Source: Psoroptes ovis (taxonomy: Eukaryota; Arthropoda; Arachnida; Sarcoptiformes; Psoroptidae). From it: a stretch of DNA of 64,000 nt. The notes under the pieces are model-generated. The model worked only from the letters and a program-made list of their open reading frames with translations, was not told the DNA's origin and did no database searches. The stretch lies in assembly GCA_002943765.1 (NCBI GenBank), contig PQWQ01000003.1, positions 62,001 through 126,000 on the forward strand, read 5' to 3'. Position numbers and translations under genes: made by a program. Below, one piece after another: positions 33,571-45,883 of this stretch. Position 1 is the stretch's first letter; each line of letters begins with the position of its first letter.

Positions 33571-35141
33571 ATGAGCTATGATTTATGGAATGACCATAAT
33601 CTTTTGATAATTATGTTCCTGATTTATATCATGGTACAATTGACATGTTATCTCGTGTTACACCGTATTCAATCAGCACATTTTCAACAATTGATAACAT
33701 TATTATTTTCTGGCCTTATACAATTATATGCAGGCCTATACCTGTTCAATGCAAATCGGCTGGAATCATTTCAAAATCTTAAAGGTGTCATTGCATTGGT
33801 ACCGATATTGATGGATATGAAAGGTAATATTGAAATAACAATGGCATCACGTATGTCAACGCTTTCACAAATCAAATCACCACGTATGAGCACGTGGAGC
33901 AGTATCGTACAGACAATTAAACAAAATATAACCCTAATACATTGTCAAGTTACAATTATTTCATTTTTTTCCGTTTTATTCACAACATTTTATATAATTG
34001 AATTCAACGAATCATCATCAATGACAAAAACATCGATATTACTGTCAATATTCGATACGAAAACAATTATATTGCTCTATTCAATATCATTGACAACCGG
34101 TGCCATTTCATGTACCCTGATCGATAGTATTGTTACATTGATTATTGGACTGATCACTAAATCTGGTAAAGATTCAGATGATGTTGCTACATCGCTAGCA
34201 GCAGCGATTGGTGACCTTATAACCGTATTGTTGATTGTAAAATTTTCCAATGAATTCTATCAACTACATAAACGACAAAAATATTGGCCGCTATTACTGA
34301 TAATCATCATTTTGTTGATTTTTTTCATATATTTTATGATAATTGTACTGAATGACAGCGAATTACGACAAACATTTGTACGAACATGGAAACCACTGCT
34401 GCTTGCAACAATCATATCCATTATAACTGGTTTCATATTTGAAACATCGAATAAAAATTTTAAACAAATAACCCTGCTGTTACCAATGTTGGCCGGTTTC
34501 ACAGGGAATTCATGTTCAATCATCATTAATTTAATTTCAACAAATTTTGAACGTTTATCACTGCGTAATAATGAAAATGATAATGATAATGATAAAATAA
34601 GAAAATCAGTGAAATGGTTATTAAGTCCAAAAGATGTATTCTGGGATTATGGTAAGTACATTGATGAGGTGTTGGTGTTTAAATAATTAAAATTATTTTT
34701 TCTCTCACAAATCTCTCACAAGAATACAATGAAAAAATATCCAAAACAACACGATCACACGTAGTACACGGGATTATACCTTGTCAATTTTGTTATTTGA
34801 TCATATTGGTACTGACATTTGAATTATCATCAAATTCAATGATCAATAACCATACCAATAATAATGATAATGATCATAATTTAAATTTTAAACATCAATA
34901 TTTTTATATAACAAAATTATTCATAATATTTTACTTGTTATTTGGACAATTATTATTGATTATTATGATCTATTTGACATGTAATTTTGTACATATTATA
35001 TTTAAAATGAATATGAATCCAAGCGATACAACGATACCATTTTTGACATCAATAATTGATTTGATTACAATCGTCGTATTGATATTATTGTTTCAATTTT
35101 TATCACTGTTTGCTGATCCTAACATTGATTTACAGCCTTAA
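33571..35141 (+). CDS. SLC41: SLC41-type magnesium transporter (499 aa)
   Basis: Exons 33571-34651 and 34723-35141, 71-bp intron, phase 1; 499 residues. About ten hydrophobic segments are visible. SLC41/MgtE family motifs occur twice, as expected for the duplicated MgtE domain. In the first repeat, VPILMDMKGNIEITMASRMST is followed by DSDDVATSLAAAIGDLITV. In the second, PMLAGFTGNSC is followed by NPSDTTIPFLTSIIDLI. These residues line the Mg2+ path in MgtE-type carriers. The first repeat keeps the acidic and polar residues, while the second has Thr/Ser in place of several of them. The role is Mg2+ (or related cation) transport across the plasma or an internal membrane. It sits between two paralogous glycine-rich genes. 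Confidence 0.88.
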
Positions 35142-35159
35142 AATATTAAAATTGATATA

Positions 35160-35240
35160 TGAGGTTGTCCGCAAAGTTTTTGTCGATTATATCGTAGAAA
35201 ATTATTGGAAAATTGGCAAGAACTTATCGGACGACCCAAT
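35160..35240. mobile_element. Mariner-type MITE copy 9 (subfamily A), SLC41 3' flank
   Basis: Left end TGAGGTTGTCCGCAAAGTT, right end CTTATCGGACGACCCAAT; core GATTATATCGTAGAAAATT. It begins only about 18 bp after the SLC41 stop codon, so it is probably part of that gene's 3' UTR, where its palindrome would fold as a hairpin. Confidence 0.85.
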
Positions 35241-35979
35241 ACTTGTATTATTTTTATTTATCGAAATTTATCAAAATTTTCAGAGTTGATTCAATAAAAT
35301 CAAATTCGAATTGTTCATTGATTTAAAATACAAAGCAACTTTGACAAGTCGGTATTTATTTCGGAATACTTCAAACTCAAATGAATTTGTAGGTAAAATT
35401 TTAAGGATTCGAGCATTAATAAGTCGAAATTATTTGAATGATGATACGATTTTGATGATCACTTTCCGACCTTCAAATAAAAAAATTTCACAAGTTCATT
35501 GCTAAATGCTTTATTTACTGGAAAATTATCCATCATTCATCCAAAAACGATTGCGACAAATGATGATGGCCATGATTATTTTCATTTTCATTAAATGAAA
35601 ATCAACTTTGAAATGATTTTATTTAGAAAAAAAACATCGTAATGGTAACAAAATGAAATTGGATAATATCAATTGTTATCAATCGTTTCGTTGCTTATTT
35701 TTTCGGTTATGTAACATGCATGGTTAAAGCATTTTATTTTCTTCTTTCAAACAAACAAACAATCAAACGATCAACAACAATAAACACGTAAACACACAAC
35801 TGATACTATTATTGTATTCGATGATCATTAATCCTGCATCATTCGACTACAAATGATGTGGATAAATACATTTGAAATATGTCTGGATAATCCTAAATGA
35901 TGATCATTTGATCTCTTCCAAAATTTCCAAAATCAAACGCTTGTTACACGGGACATATTGCATAGAGAGAGTTTGAATA

Positions 35980-35987
35980 TATATAAA
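35980..35987 (+). promoter_or_regulatory. TATA box of glycine-rich gene 2
   Basis: TATATAAA lies about 140 bp before the start codon, the same spacing class as in glycine-rich gene 1 (129 bp). Confidence 0.6.
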
Positions 35988-36126
35988 GTCGATGATCGAT
36001 CCAAAGACATGTTATTTAATCGATACTTGAAACAGTGTTGCATTCACCATTGATGATCATCTTCATGTTTGAATTTTTGTCCAAATAAAACATCTCATCT
36101 TCACGTATTAATTTTGTGATCAAGAA

Positions 36127-37632
36127 ATGACCAAACAATTCATCTTAATCGCAACAATCACATTATGTATGATTATTGATTTATCATCAAGCAACCATGG
36201 TTATGGTGGTGGTGGAGGAGGTGGTGGAAGCGTCGGCGGCGGTGGTGGTGGTGGTGGTCATCATTCATCAGGTATGGGTATGAACGAAGAAATACGACAA
36301 CAAAAAATGGATTTCGGTCATGATGTTGATGATGATGATGTTGGCTTTGATGATGAGCAGATCAGTGATGATCACCAAGCGAAATCATTGAATGGTTCGG
36401 CACCGGAATCAGCTCATCAAGGCAATGGCATCAGTAGTGTTATTGGAGGTCGCATTGGGCCCTATTTAAACTTTGTACATCATGGTGTTGGCCTAATTTG
36501 TTCTATTTTTACAAATATTTGTTTATTTTGATTGATTTTTTTATTTTCTTTGAAATAAAATGATTTAAAACTTCATCATTTTAATCGATTTTGTTTTTTT
36601 ATCCATGCAGGCGGCTATGGCGGCGGCGGTTCCAAAGGTGGTTCCAAAGGCGGTGGTGGTGGCGGCGGAGGACATGGAGGTGGCGGGCACATGGGTGGTG
36701 GCGGCGGCGGAGGGCATGGAGGTGGTGGGCACATGGGTGGCGGCGGCGGAGGACATGGAGCTGGCGGGTTCATGTTCGGTGGTGGCAGAGGACAAGGAGG
36801 TGGTGGTGGTAGGCGTACAACTGCAGCCATTATTTCAAGGCAAACGTTCGAATCGAGACCTTTTCAATCACAGTTCGGATCATCTGAGCCACAAATTATT
36901 GAAATTGAAGGTGGCGATTTGCCGGTAGAAATTGTTTTCAAATCAGCATCAAGTAGCGTTAAAGTTCGTCAAGAACACAGAATGGCTGGCGCTGATGCAC
37001 CGGAATACAGTCAACTACAAGAAGAACCACGTCGATTTATTACCGAAGTACGAAAACCAATAATTCAAGAAATTCGTGAAATCATTTCGCCGCACAGAAA
37101 AGTTATGCAAGAAGTTGAACCAGTTATTGAAGAAATTCATACAGTTGTCGCAGAGGGACAAGGTGGTGGCGGTTATGGAGGTGGTGGTGGCGGCGGTGGA
37201 TATGGCGGCGGAATGGGTCAGGGAGGAGGTGGCGGTGGTGGTGACTATGGTGGTGGTGGCGGAGGAATGGGTCATGGAGGAGGTGGCGGCTATGGTGGTG
37301 GTGGTGGCGGAGGAATGGGTCATGGCGGAGGTGGTGGTGGCTATGGTGGTGGTGGCGGCGGAGGAATGGGTCATGGCGGAGGCGGTGGTGGCGGAGGAAT
37401 GGGTCATGGAGGTGGCGGTGGTGGCTATGGTGGTGGTGGTGGCGGACCTGCTATGGGTCATGGAGGAGGTGGTGGCGGTGGAATGGGTCATGGAGGTGGC
37501 GGTGGTGGCTATGGTGGTGGTGGTGCTGGACCTGCTATGGGTCATGGAGGAGGTGGCGGCGGCTATGGTGGTGGTGGTGGCGGAGGAATGGGTCATGGAG
37601 GAGGAGGTGGCGGTGGTGCAAGTTCATATTAA
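36127..37632 (+). CDS. Glycine-rich secreted protein 2 (447 aa)
   Basis: Exons 36127-36448 and 36611-37632 with a 162-bp intron; the join is VIGG|GYGG. Signal peptide MTKQFILIATITLCMIIDLSSS. Then come a short Gly run, an Asp-rich stretch (DFGHDVDDDDVGFDDEQ), and GGGGHGGGGHMGGG repeats. The conserved central block follows (SEPQIIEIEGGDLPVEIVFKSASSSVKV...EVRKPIIQEIREIISPHRKVMQEVEPVIEEIHTV), paralogous to glycine-rich gene 1. A long tail of GGMGHGGGGGGYGGGG units, at least seven times, ends GASSY. Coding DNA here is far GC-richer than its neighbours because of GGN codons. The structural role (cuticle or silk-like lining) is inferred. Confidence 0.87.
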
Positions 37633-37921
37633 AATGATTTTTCCACATTTTTTATTTATTTTAATGCCAAACGATACTTAAACGATGTAATAATTCATCA
37701 TCATTTGACATCATTCATCAACACACACAAAACAAGAAACAAATACAAATTGAATTCTTTAATGTGATTTTATTATTTTTATAATTTTCATTGAAATAAT
37801 AATAATAATTAATTAATTATAATAAAAAACAATTAAAAATTTTTTGTAAGAAAAAATCAAAATTCGATTGGTAATCAATCAATCCAATCAATCAATCAAT
37901 AACGTATACAATCAACGATTA

Positions 37922-40900
37922 TTATACGATTTTAAATATTTTTTTCAATTCAATCATCAATTGCCAATCACTTTTTTCTAAATCATCACGAAAATGTTCT
38001 TTCATAATATCAATAGATTCTCTGGTAACCTTTGAATAAAGTAAATCATTCGAATCAAAATGACGTCCATATAATTTTGGTGCATCAGATGAACAATGTT
38101 CAATTTTTATACAAACTTCATCACCACGTTTAGCTTGTTCTACGGTTTTATGATCATGTTCAATTGTGGTTACACGACCGATAAGATCTAATTCTTTCGA
38201 TGGTACAGCAATGGGTGTACCGGGTACAATTGTTCCATCTTCAACGTGGACACCGAGAACAATAGGATCACGTTTGTTGAATATACAATTCGGTAATATA
38301 CGTAATTTACATGGAAACACTGCCAGATGACGATGTTGTTCTTTACGCTGTTTTCGTAAATTTTCTTTGTATGCAGTAAATTGATCGAATAAATGGTAGA
38401 TAATGTCGGCGGTGAATATTTTCACACCTAATTGATCGGCCAATTCTTGTGCATCACGATCAATTTTAACATCGAACGCCAATATCACGGCATTGTCTGG
38501 TGAATTTTCCAACATGATCGATGCTTTCATAACGTCACGTTTAGCTACTGGACCAATGCGTACACCTGAATAGGGGATTTTAGAATCTTTTAAAAATTCC
38601 AATAATGCTTCTAAAGCGCCTAGGGTTGATGCTTGAACGTAAACACCTTTATCCGTACATTTAATCGCTTTCATTGCCGAACCAAATTGATTCCAACAAA
38701 GCGTTTTAAGACGTTCTAATTCGGCTTCATTTTGTGCCACGTACAGATTCAAACCGGCAACAGCTTTTTCTAGGTCATGTGCGGCAATTTTAACGCCAAC
38801 CGATCCGTAAATAACACGTAATTCTTCATATGGTGATTTAACACGCAGCTCTTTTAATGGTTGTGGCACCAGTAAAGCACGTATTTGCGTGACGATAGGT
38901 CCATCATGACCAGCCAACACAATTTTATCACCTTCGCTTAGTTTTCCATTAACTAGCACAACATCGATGGTCGTACCAAGACCTGGAATAGCTTTCACTT
39001 CCAATACGGTTGCATCCAATGTATCCAATTGATATTGGATACGTTTAGCCATTAATGTCTGGGTAAAACGTGTAATTAAATTGATTAGATTACCCATACC
39101 ATCACCAGTATGTGCTGATGTTGGCACTAATGATATATAAGTACGTGGATCAGGATTTTCATAATATAATGCAGCATTAATTGATTGTTCGGCTAATTGT
39201 ACGATTACTTTCTGGGTCAGTGTATTGAATTCATGTTTCGTATTCGATTTCTGGCTATTGATCAGGTCTTCAACATCTTTTCGTACATTTGAACGCCATT
39301 CATAAAGACGATCAATTTTATTCAGCGCAACAACGAATGGAGTTTTTCTTGATTTTAATAAATTAATCGATTCAATTGTTTGCTTTTCCAAGCCATGCAT
39401 AATGTCAATCACCAAAATAGCAATATCACAAAGTGATGAACCACGTGAACGTAAATTTGAAAACGATTCATGACCAGGGGTATCGATTATCAACAAACCC
39501 GGTATTTTCAAATCAACTTTAGCTTTAACATTTTTACATTGTTCATGTATGGCTGTTGGTGGTACAAATGTTGCACCGATTTGTTGCGTAATACCACCGG
39601 CTTCATTATCTTGTATATGTGTTTTTCGGATATAATCTAACAATTTAGTTTTACCAGTATCAACATGACCAAGGACACAGATGATTGGTGAACGGAAATT
39701 TTCCGGTGGTCTACTGGCTGGATTTGCTGATGATAATAGATGCGATTTCGAATCGTTAGCTGCATTCGATTTCGATACTGCGTCATTATGATTCGTTGCG
39801 GTCGCTGCTGATTTATTCGACTGTTTTTTACTGTCATTCGATATTTGCGGCTGTAATTTCGGCTGCTGTTTCTTTTTCTTATGATCATCAACAACAATTT
39901 CTTCCCAATCTTCGGGGAATTCTTCTTCTTGGGCTTCTTGTTGTTGTTGTTGTTCATTATCATTATCATCAACTAGTTCAATATCATCATCTATGGGTTC
40001 AGTATTATCATCATCTTTGGATAAATTATTTGAATTTGATTTTGAATCATCATCTGGTGATGAATCTGGCTGTTGTTTAGTGGTATCTTTGAGTACTTTT
40101 GGTTTACCAATGACAGCTTGTCCAGATTCTTTCAATAATTGAAGACTCATTTTAGCACGTTGTAAATCGGCTTTTTGTTTAGCCGTCAACAGTTTGCCTT
40201 CTTTTTTCAACCGTAATTTACGTTCTTTTTCTTTGAGCTTTTTCTTTTCTTTTCGCTCTTTTTCCAGCCGTTCTTTCTCTAATCGTTGACGTTCACGTTC
40301 TTCTTCTTGCCTGATTCGTTCTTGTTCTTCCCGTTCCAGCCGTTCTTCTTCTTCTTTTTGTTTTTTCAATATTTCTTGCATTAAGGCTATTTGTTTTTTG
40401 CTAGGACCTTTACCCTTTGCACCAGCTGATGCTGATGATGTTTGGTCATCTTGTTTCTTTTTCTTTGCTTCTTTACGTTTCTTTTTCTTGTCTTTATTTT
40501 TACTGCTTCCACTTTGACCATCATCTGCATCATCGTCATCATCATTATCATTTTGATTATCATCTTGGATATTATTATCACCTTTGTCATTCGATGGTGG
40601 CAGAGGGTCTTGTCTGGGTTTTTCATTATCGTTAGTTTCATTGGATTTTTTTGGCTGTTGTGAAGGTTTTTGAGCATTTTTCGATTCTTGATTAGCTGCT
40701 GGTGCTGCTGTTGATGATGCCTTCTTATTATCTTTCTTTTTCTTATTCTTTTTATCATTTTTGGCTTGATTATCATTACCACCTTCATTATCTTCATCTT
40801 TGACAATAGAAACATTATTATTCTTCAATGATTTATCATTATTATCACCCGATGATTCTTTCGATGGCTTGGTTTCAGTCGTTGGTGCTGGTTTTTTACC

Positions 40901-41126
40901 TTCAACCATTTCCATATGTAATTCGGCCAACATTGCATCCAAATCATCATCATCATCATCACCTTTTTTCTTGCGGCGATCTTTTTTACTTTTTTTACCA
41001 CCACCGGTCTGCTTTTTGACATCACTAATCATTGAAATCATAAATATAAGATTAATACAAATGATATTCATTGATTCAATTCACAAAAATTACAAAAACA
41101 AACCTTAATTGATTATCATCATCCAT
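37922..41126 (-). CDS. EIF5B: Eukaryotic translation initiation factor 5B (1041 aa)
   Basis: A tiny first exon, 41104-41126 (MDDDNQL), a 79-bp intron, then a 3.1-kb exon, 41024-37922; 1041 residues. eIF5B is the GTPase that joins the 60S subunit to the initiation complex. The N-terminal 450 residues are highly charged (KKK, DDD and QQQ runs), ending in a coiled-coil EEEERLEREEQERIRQEE. The GTPase starts at VLGHVDTGKT (G1, about residue 460). G3 is IDTPGHESF and G4 is ALNKIDR. Domain II follows, then the family's C-terminal domains (FKESKIPYSGV-like KDSKIPYSGV and DPIVLGVHVEDG). The length is close to invertebrate orthologues. It is convergent with glycine-rich gene 2, 289 bp apart. Confidence 0.97.
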
Positions 41127-42020
41127 TTTAACATATGATTAATAAATAAAATTTGAATTATTTCCAATAAAATCACCAAGACTGAGGATCAAAGAATATG
41201 ATCAAAAATCAGCAAATCAATTTTGAATTCGTTGTATCAGGCAATGATTTTGTAAATTTCAAAATTTTGAATTGGTTTTTTTTCAAGCCCTTTTTAAATT
41301 GGATTTCAAATGAAAATATAAAATTTAAAATCATGTATACACACGCACACACACACATTCAACGTGTCAATCTTATGCAATAAACAAAATATAAAATGTT
41401 GAAATGAAAATCTATTTTTTTCGTTCTTCATTTAATTCAATTCATTCACATTTATTTATTTATTTATATTTATTTATATTTTCATTTTCATTTTTTTCAA
41501 TTTTCAATTTTGGCCAATGAGAAATCAAATAGAGACACAACGCATACCAACACACACGGCATGTGTTATGGTGTTGTGTGCATGTGTAAAAAAGCAGCTG
41601 ATCGACTTTCGACTATCATTGCTCTATGCTACTACCACCAGCGATCACCGGCCACTATCAGTTTTGAATCAATTCATAAAGGATAGGAAATTTTTTTTTT
41701 TTGCAATAAAAATTGCTAACATTGTATGAATTGTTGCTTGTTTTTCTCCGACAAACAACTTGTAACGTATAAAATGAGCATTAAACATTTAAAAAAAACA
41801 TGTGTTTTATAAAAACAAAAATTTGTTTTCATGAATGAATGAAAATTAAGAGAAAATCAAAACTAATTTCTAAATTTTTATGACAATTCTCTTTGCTTTA
41901 TTGTTTTTCCAAAGGTTTATGATTATTTACATTCAAATTATTACATCTCTAATGTGATATTGACAATAGTGAGAACATGAAATAATAATATTTACGAAAT
42001 TTTAATTTTTAAAAATCACA
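41127..42020. other. Divergent spacer between eIF5B and ZFR
   Basis: AT-rich DNA with a CACACA microsatellite (about 41339-41356) and a TTTA tract. No TATA box is obvious, as expected for housekeeping genes. No exon is seen. Confidence 0.5.
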
Positions 42021-45000
42021 ATGAATCCTAATCAATCAACGAAAAATTCAGAATCATCAACAATAAATGATCCAAAATGTTTGCCAGGTTCGAGCCATCA
42101 TCAGCAGCAACAACAATTTTTGAATTCAATGCATATTATTCAAACGAATGTTGGTGCAGCAGCGCAGTTACCGCAACCAACAGCATACAGGTATGTCTTG
42201 TTTGCCTTTTAGTTTAAAATTTAGCTTTAATTCATTCAAATTTCGTACAGTTATTATCAACAAGCATCGATATTGAATCCATCATCATATGGTTATTTGC
42301 CTGTGTCAGCAGCAGCAGCAGTATCATCAACTTCATCGACAACTGGCGTTATTCAACGACCACCGCAGCCAGCATCAGCAACTGTTACGCCAAGCGTCAA
42401 TGATCCTTATTCGATTTATGCAGCACAATTAGCCCAATATCAAGCTTATGTAAATTTTACTGATTCATTTTTCCATCCTTGATTAATTATTTTGCCACTT
42501 GTTTTAGCAACAACAAATGCATCAATTTGCCGCAACACCACCAACAGCAACCGCTTTGGTAGCACCAAATCCAATGATTCCGTTGCCACAGCCGCATCCC
42601 ATAACATTTCGACCTGCATTAATGTCACCGAGTAAGATAGTCATGATTCAATTAATTCGATTTTTTAAGATTCATTTCATTCGAATTCAGTTGCAACTGT
42701 TGCTGCGCCTAGGGGTATGATTCCGATTGTTCCGCCGATGCAACCAGGACAAATGCTATCACCAATCGCTTCCAATATTCGACCATCAACAAGTACTCCA
42801 CTGAAGACCAATCAATCAATGACTGGTAATGAGGGTGATAAAAAAGGTGATCATTATTGTGAAACATGTAAATTAGTTTGTACTAGCGCTGAATCAATGG
42901 TGAAACATGTTACTGGTATTAAACATAAAAAACGAATTGAATATTTAGAAAATAATCAGCTAAAACATAGAGGCAGTCCAAAGATGAATGATTCATTTCA
43001 ATCAACGATGGGTAAAGCGCGAGAAGGACCAACATCGATGAGCATAATATTAAAATGTACAATCTGTGATGTATCATGTGTCAGTATTGATTCATATCGA
43101 ACACATTTACATGGCCAAAAACATCATCGATCGATTGATTATCGAAGAAAAATTGGTGATCCAGTCACTGGTGCTGATATACCAGAAATAGTATCGAAAA
43201 ATGTTTCGAAAGAATTGGAAATTCAAATTAAAAAATTATTTAGTGATCCAAATCGAATCAAATCAGAAAATAGAAATAGAATGAATGTTTCAATGGATGA
43301 ATCAATGGAACCGATATCATCTGATGAAGAAAAAATCAAAGTTGATCTACAAGATTTTTACTATTGTAAACCAATCGGACAAGATTTCATTGAAGAAGTA
43401 TTGAATCAAAATGGAAAGATTGTTTGTTACACATGTACCCTTTGTGAATGTAGATTTAATGATATGAATGCAAAAAATTTACACCTGAAAGGACGTCGAC
43501 ATCGGTTGCAGTATAAGAAAAAAGTTGATCCTGATTTGATTGTTGAATTTGTCCGCAGTGATATGTTAAAAATTGAAAAAGAACAAGTGGAAAAGCAACG
43601 AAAACAAGAGAAAATGATGCAAAAAATAACGCACACCAGACCATATTTCACCGAAGATTTGGATCCATTTCATTCGGTTGATAAATCAAAAGAATTTCAT
43701 CAAATTTTTAAATATAATCAAAACAATATTCAACAATTGACATCAATACACTCGCAATCATTGAAAGGAAAAGAATCCTATACTCGGTCGTTTAGTGATT
43801 ATCTACTTGAATATCGGCATCATTTAATACAACCAGTTAAAAATGAACTGGAATATATTTATCAAACTGCATATTTGATTGAAAAAGCTATCCGAAATGT
43901 TGGTCGATTTATTGAACTGAATTTTCTACTACCAATACCAGTGCCGACAATCAATGGCGTCAGTAAAAATTTATTACCCTTGGAAAAAATTGATGAAATG
44001 CTGCAAAATCAAGAAAATTTATTTCAAATTGATCAAAGAGTAGCTGAATTCATTCGTGTTGTGCGGCCAGGACCATTGGGTAAAGGTTTATTGTTGACTG
44101 GTGAAAGGAAATTCAAATTAATCATATTAACTTCGACGCTTCCAACCGAATCAATGTTAACATTGTTTGAACGTCTGGTATCGAAAGAAATTGTACGGCT
44201 ATCGAAAGAGTTGGATGATTATCCTGATGAATACGAGGTACATTCAGAATTGAAATTGGATAAAGCAAAATTTACCATTGATTTACATACAATCAAATCT
44301 TCGGTTATTAAAAGTGAGGGTCAAACTAATGATGATGAAAATATTGAAAATCCATCCAAAATCGATGATAAGATCCTCAGATTTGATTGTTATTTAACAT
44401 GTCCATATATTCGAAATAAAAGTGAAGAACAATTATCGAAACAATCGACGGATTTATTGAACCTGAAAAAATGTTTGTCATTGTTAGATGAAATAAAACG
44501 ATATCGTTGGTTCAAAGAAATGGGTATTAAATATAATTTTTTTACATTTATATTACGAATATTACGTGATTTATCCAAGCGCATTAAACTGTGGTCAAAT
44601 TTAAAACTTTGGGTTCGTATTATTCTTATTTTTTGATTAGAAATTGCTAATTATATCTCATTTCAACGATTACAGACTATCGAAGTTATTCTTGAACGAA
44701 TCCTGATCTCAGCCAATTGTTACCTGGGTCCTGCATCATTATTCAGACATTTTTTTGAATTTCTTGCTCACGGTATTCTAATGACACGTGGCACTGGTCT
44801 GGCTGATCCATGTGAAGCAAAATTAGTGAATGTATTTGATTATTTAAACGCACAACAGCGAGAAGATTTAATGTGTTCCACACAACATTTAGTACGGCAA
44901 GTTGCGCTAAGACAATTACATAAAGTATTAGATGTTGATGCAAATATTGTATATGATATACGTATGAATGAATTGAAACAAGCACAATCCGTATCATCAT

Positions 45001-45362
45001 CATTGTCGACAGCATCTTCATCAACACCAACCGCACAATCAATGGATAATCGTTTTCGTTTTAAACAAAAATCGAACACCGATAGATCAAATCAATCAAT
45101 GAAATCAGCTGATATCGATAGCAATAACAGTAGAAAATTCCGTCAACAACAAGAACAATTAGAACAACAGAAAAAATTATTGGAACAACAACAAGAAATG
45201 CTGCGGAAACAGCAAGAACAGCTGGAAGAATTACAGCGGCAACAACAACAGCAGCAGCTGAAGAAATCAGATAATCAAGCGACAATTGCTGCATCGACAA
45301 CATTGAAACGAAAACTATCGAACGAAGATGAAAATACGTTCGAAGAATTGGATTTAGACTGA
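42021..45362 (+). CDS. ZFR: Zinc-finger RNA-binding protein, ZFR/Zn72D type (1033 aa)
   Basis: Five exons: 42021-42190, 42251-42449, 42508-42631, 42691-44612 and 44676-45362; 1033 residues. The N-terminus is Gln/Ala/Pro-rich with many Tyr, as in ZFR. Three widely spaced double-stranded-RNA-type C2H2 fingers follow: YCETCKLVCTSAESMVKHVTG, LKCTICDVSCVSIDSYRTHLHG and YTCTLCECRFNDMNAKNLHLKG. The C-terminal half is a DZF (NF45/NF90-like) domain, including RVVRPGPLGKGLLLTGERKFKL and FFEFLAHGILMTRGTGLADPCE. The end is Gln/Leu/Glu coiled coil. The last intron uses an atypical GTTCGT donor. Family role: nuclear RNA-binding protein acting in alternative splicing and mRNA regulation. Confidence 0.94.
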
Positions 45363-45559
45363 TTGAAATTTTCAAATCTCAAGTATTGATTATTTAAATT
45401 TTTTGAAATTGATTTAGTTTATTATTATTAGCTCATTATTATTATTATTATATAAATACGATGTATCATATTTGATTATTTTAAAATAAATAAATAAAAA
45501 TTTCTTATTTTGTTGTGATCATTGCCTTATCAGGGGTATTTTCACAATGGCCAAAAAAT

Positions 45560-45883
45560 TTACAATACAATTTTATCATGCATATGTAATTCACGATAAT
45601 TCAGCCAATTTGGATAAACATGATTCCAATTGATACGTTCACAATAATTATGTTGTTCCAGTACTGGTTCGGCTGTTGTTTTATCTAAACGTTTCAATGT
45701 GTTTCTCAATTTTCTTTCGGCCATTATACGACGTTCAAAATCCATTTGATTAATTTTTCTGCCTAAATTGAAAAGGTTTTTACGGCCACGACGCCAACGG
45801 CCACATGTACGGAAACCATCGGCTTCCCGCTCGTACCAGAGGTCTTCATATGGTGCGAATGCTGATTCTTGTTCTAGGTGCAT
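45560..45883 (-). CDS. Small basic protein, unknown (107 aa)
   Basis: A single minus-strand exon of 107 codons starting MHLEQESAFAPYEDLW. It is rich in Arg, Trp and Tyr (WYEREADGFRTCGRWRRGRKN, INWNHVYPNWLNYRE), which is quite unlike random AT-rich translation and supports a real conserved gene. No signal peptide or membrane segment is seen. The basic, aromatic, short character would suit a mitochondrial ribosomal or respiratory assembly subunit, but I cannot name it. An ACAG just before the ATG could be a splice acceptor, so a 5' exon is possible. It is tail to tail with the ZFR gene, about 200 bp away. Confidence 0.6.
   Translation of the reverse strand: MHLEQESAFAPYEDLWYEREADGFRTCGRWRRGRKNLFNLGRKINQMDFERRIMAERKLRNTLKRLDKTTAEPVLEQHNYCERINWNHVYPNWLNYRELHMHDKIVL

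Larger units (their letters stand above)
35142..36126. other. Intergenic region with MITE and TATA box
   Basis: The 3' flank of the SLC41 gene containing MITE copy 9 (35160-35240), then AT-rich DNA, then the TATA promoter of glycine-rich gene 2 (35980-35987). Confidence 0.5.

Noticed and set aside
37015..37681. Open frames of about 200 codons on both strands over glycine-rich gene 2
   Set aside because: GGN-repeat DNA is open in several frames. Only the frame with signal peptide and conserved central block is credible.
39637..41108. Several open frames antisense or out of frame in the N-terminal region of eIF5B
   Set aside because: They are products of low-complexity AAR/GAY codon repeats in the eIF5B N-terminus.
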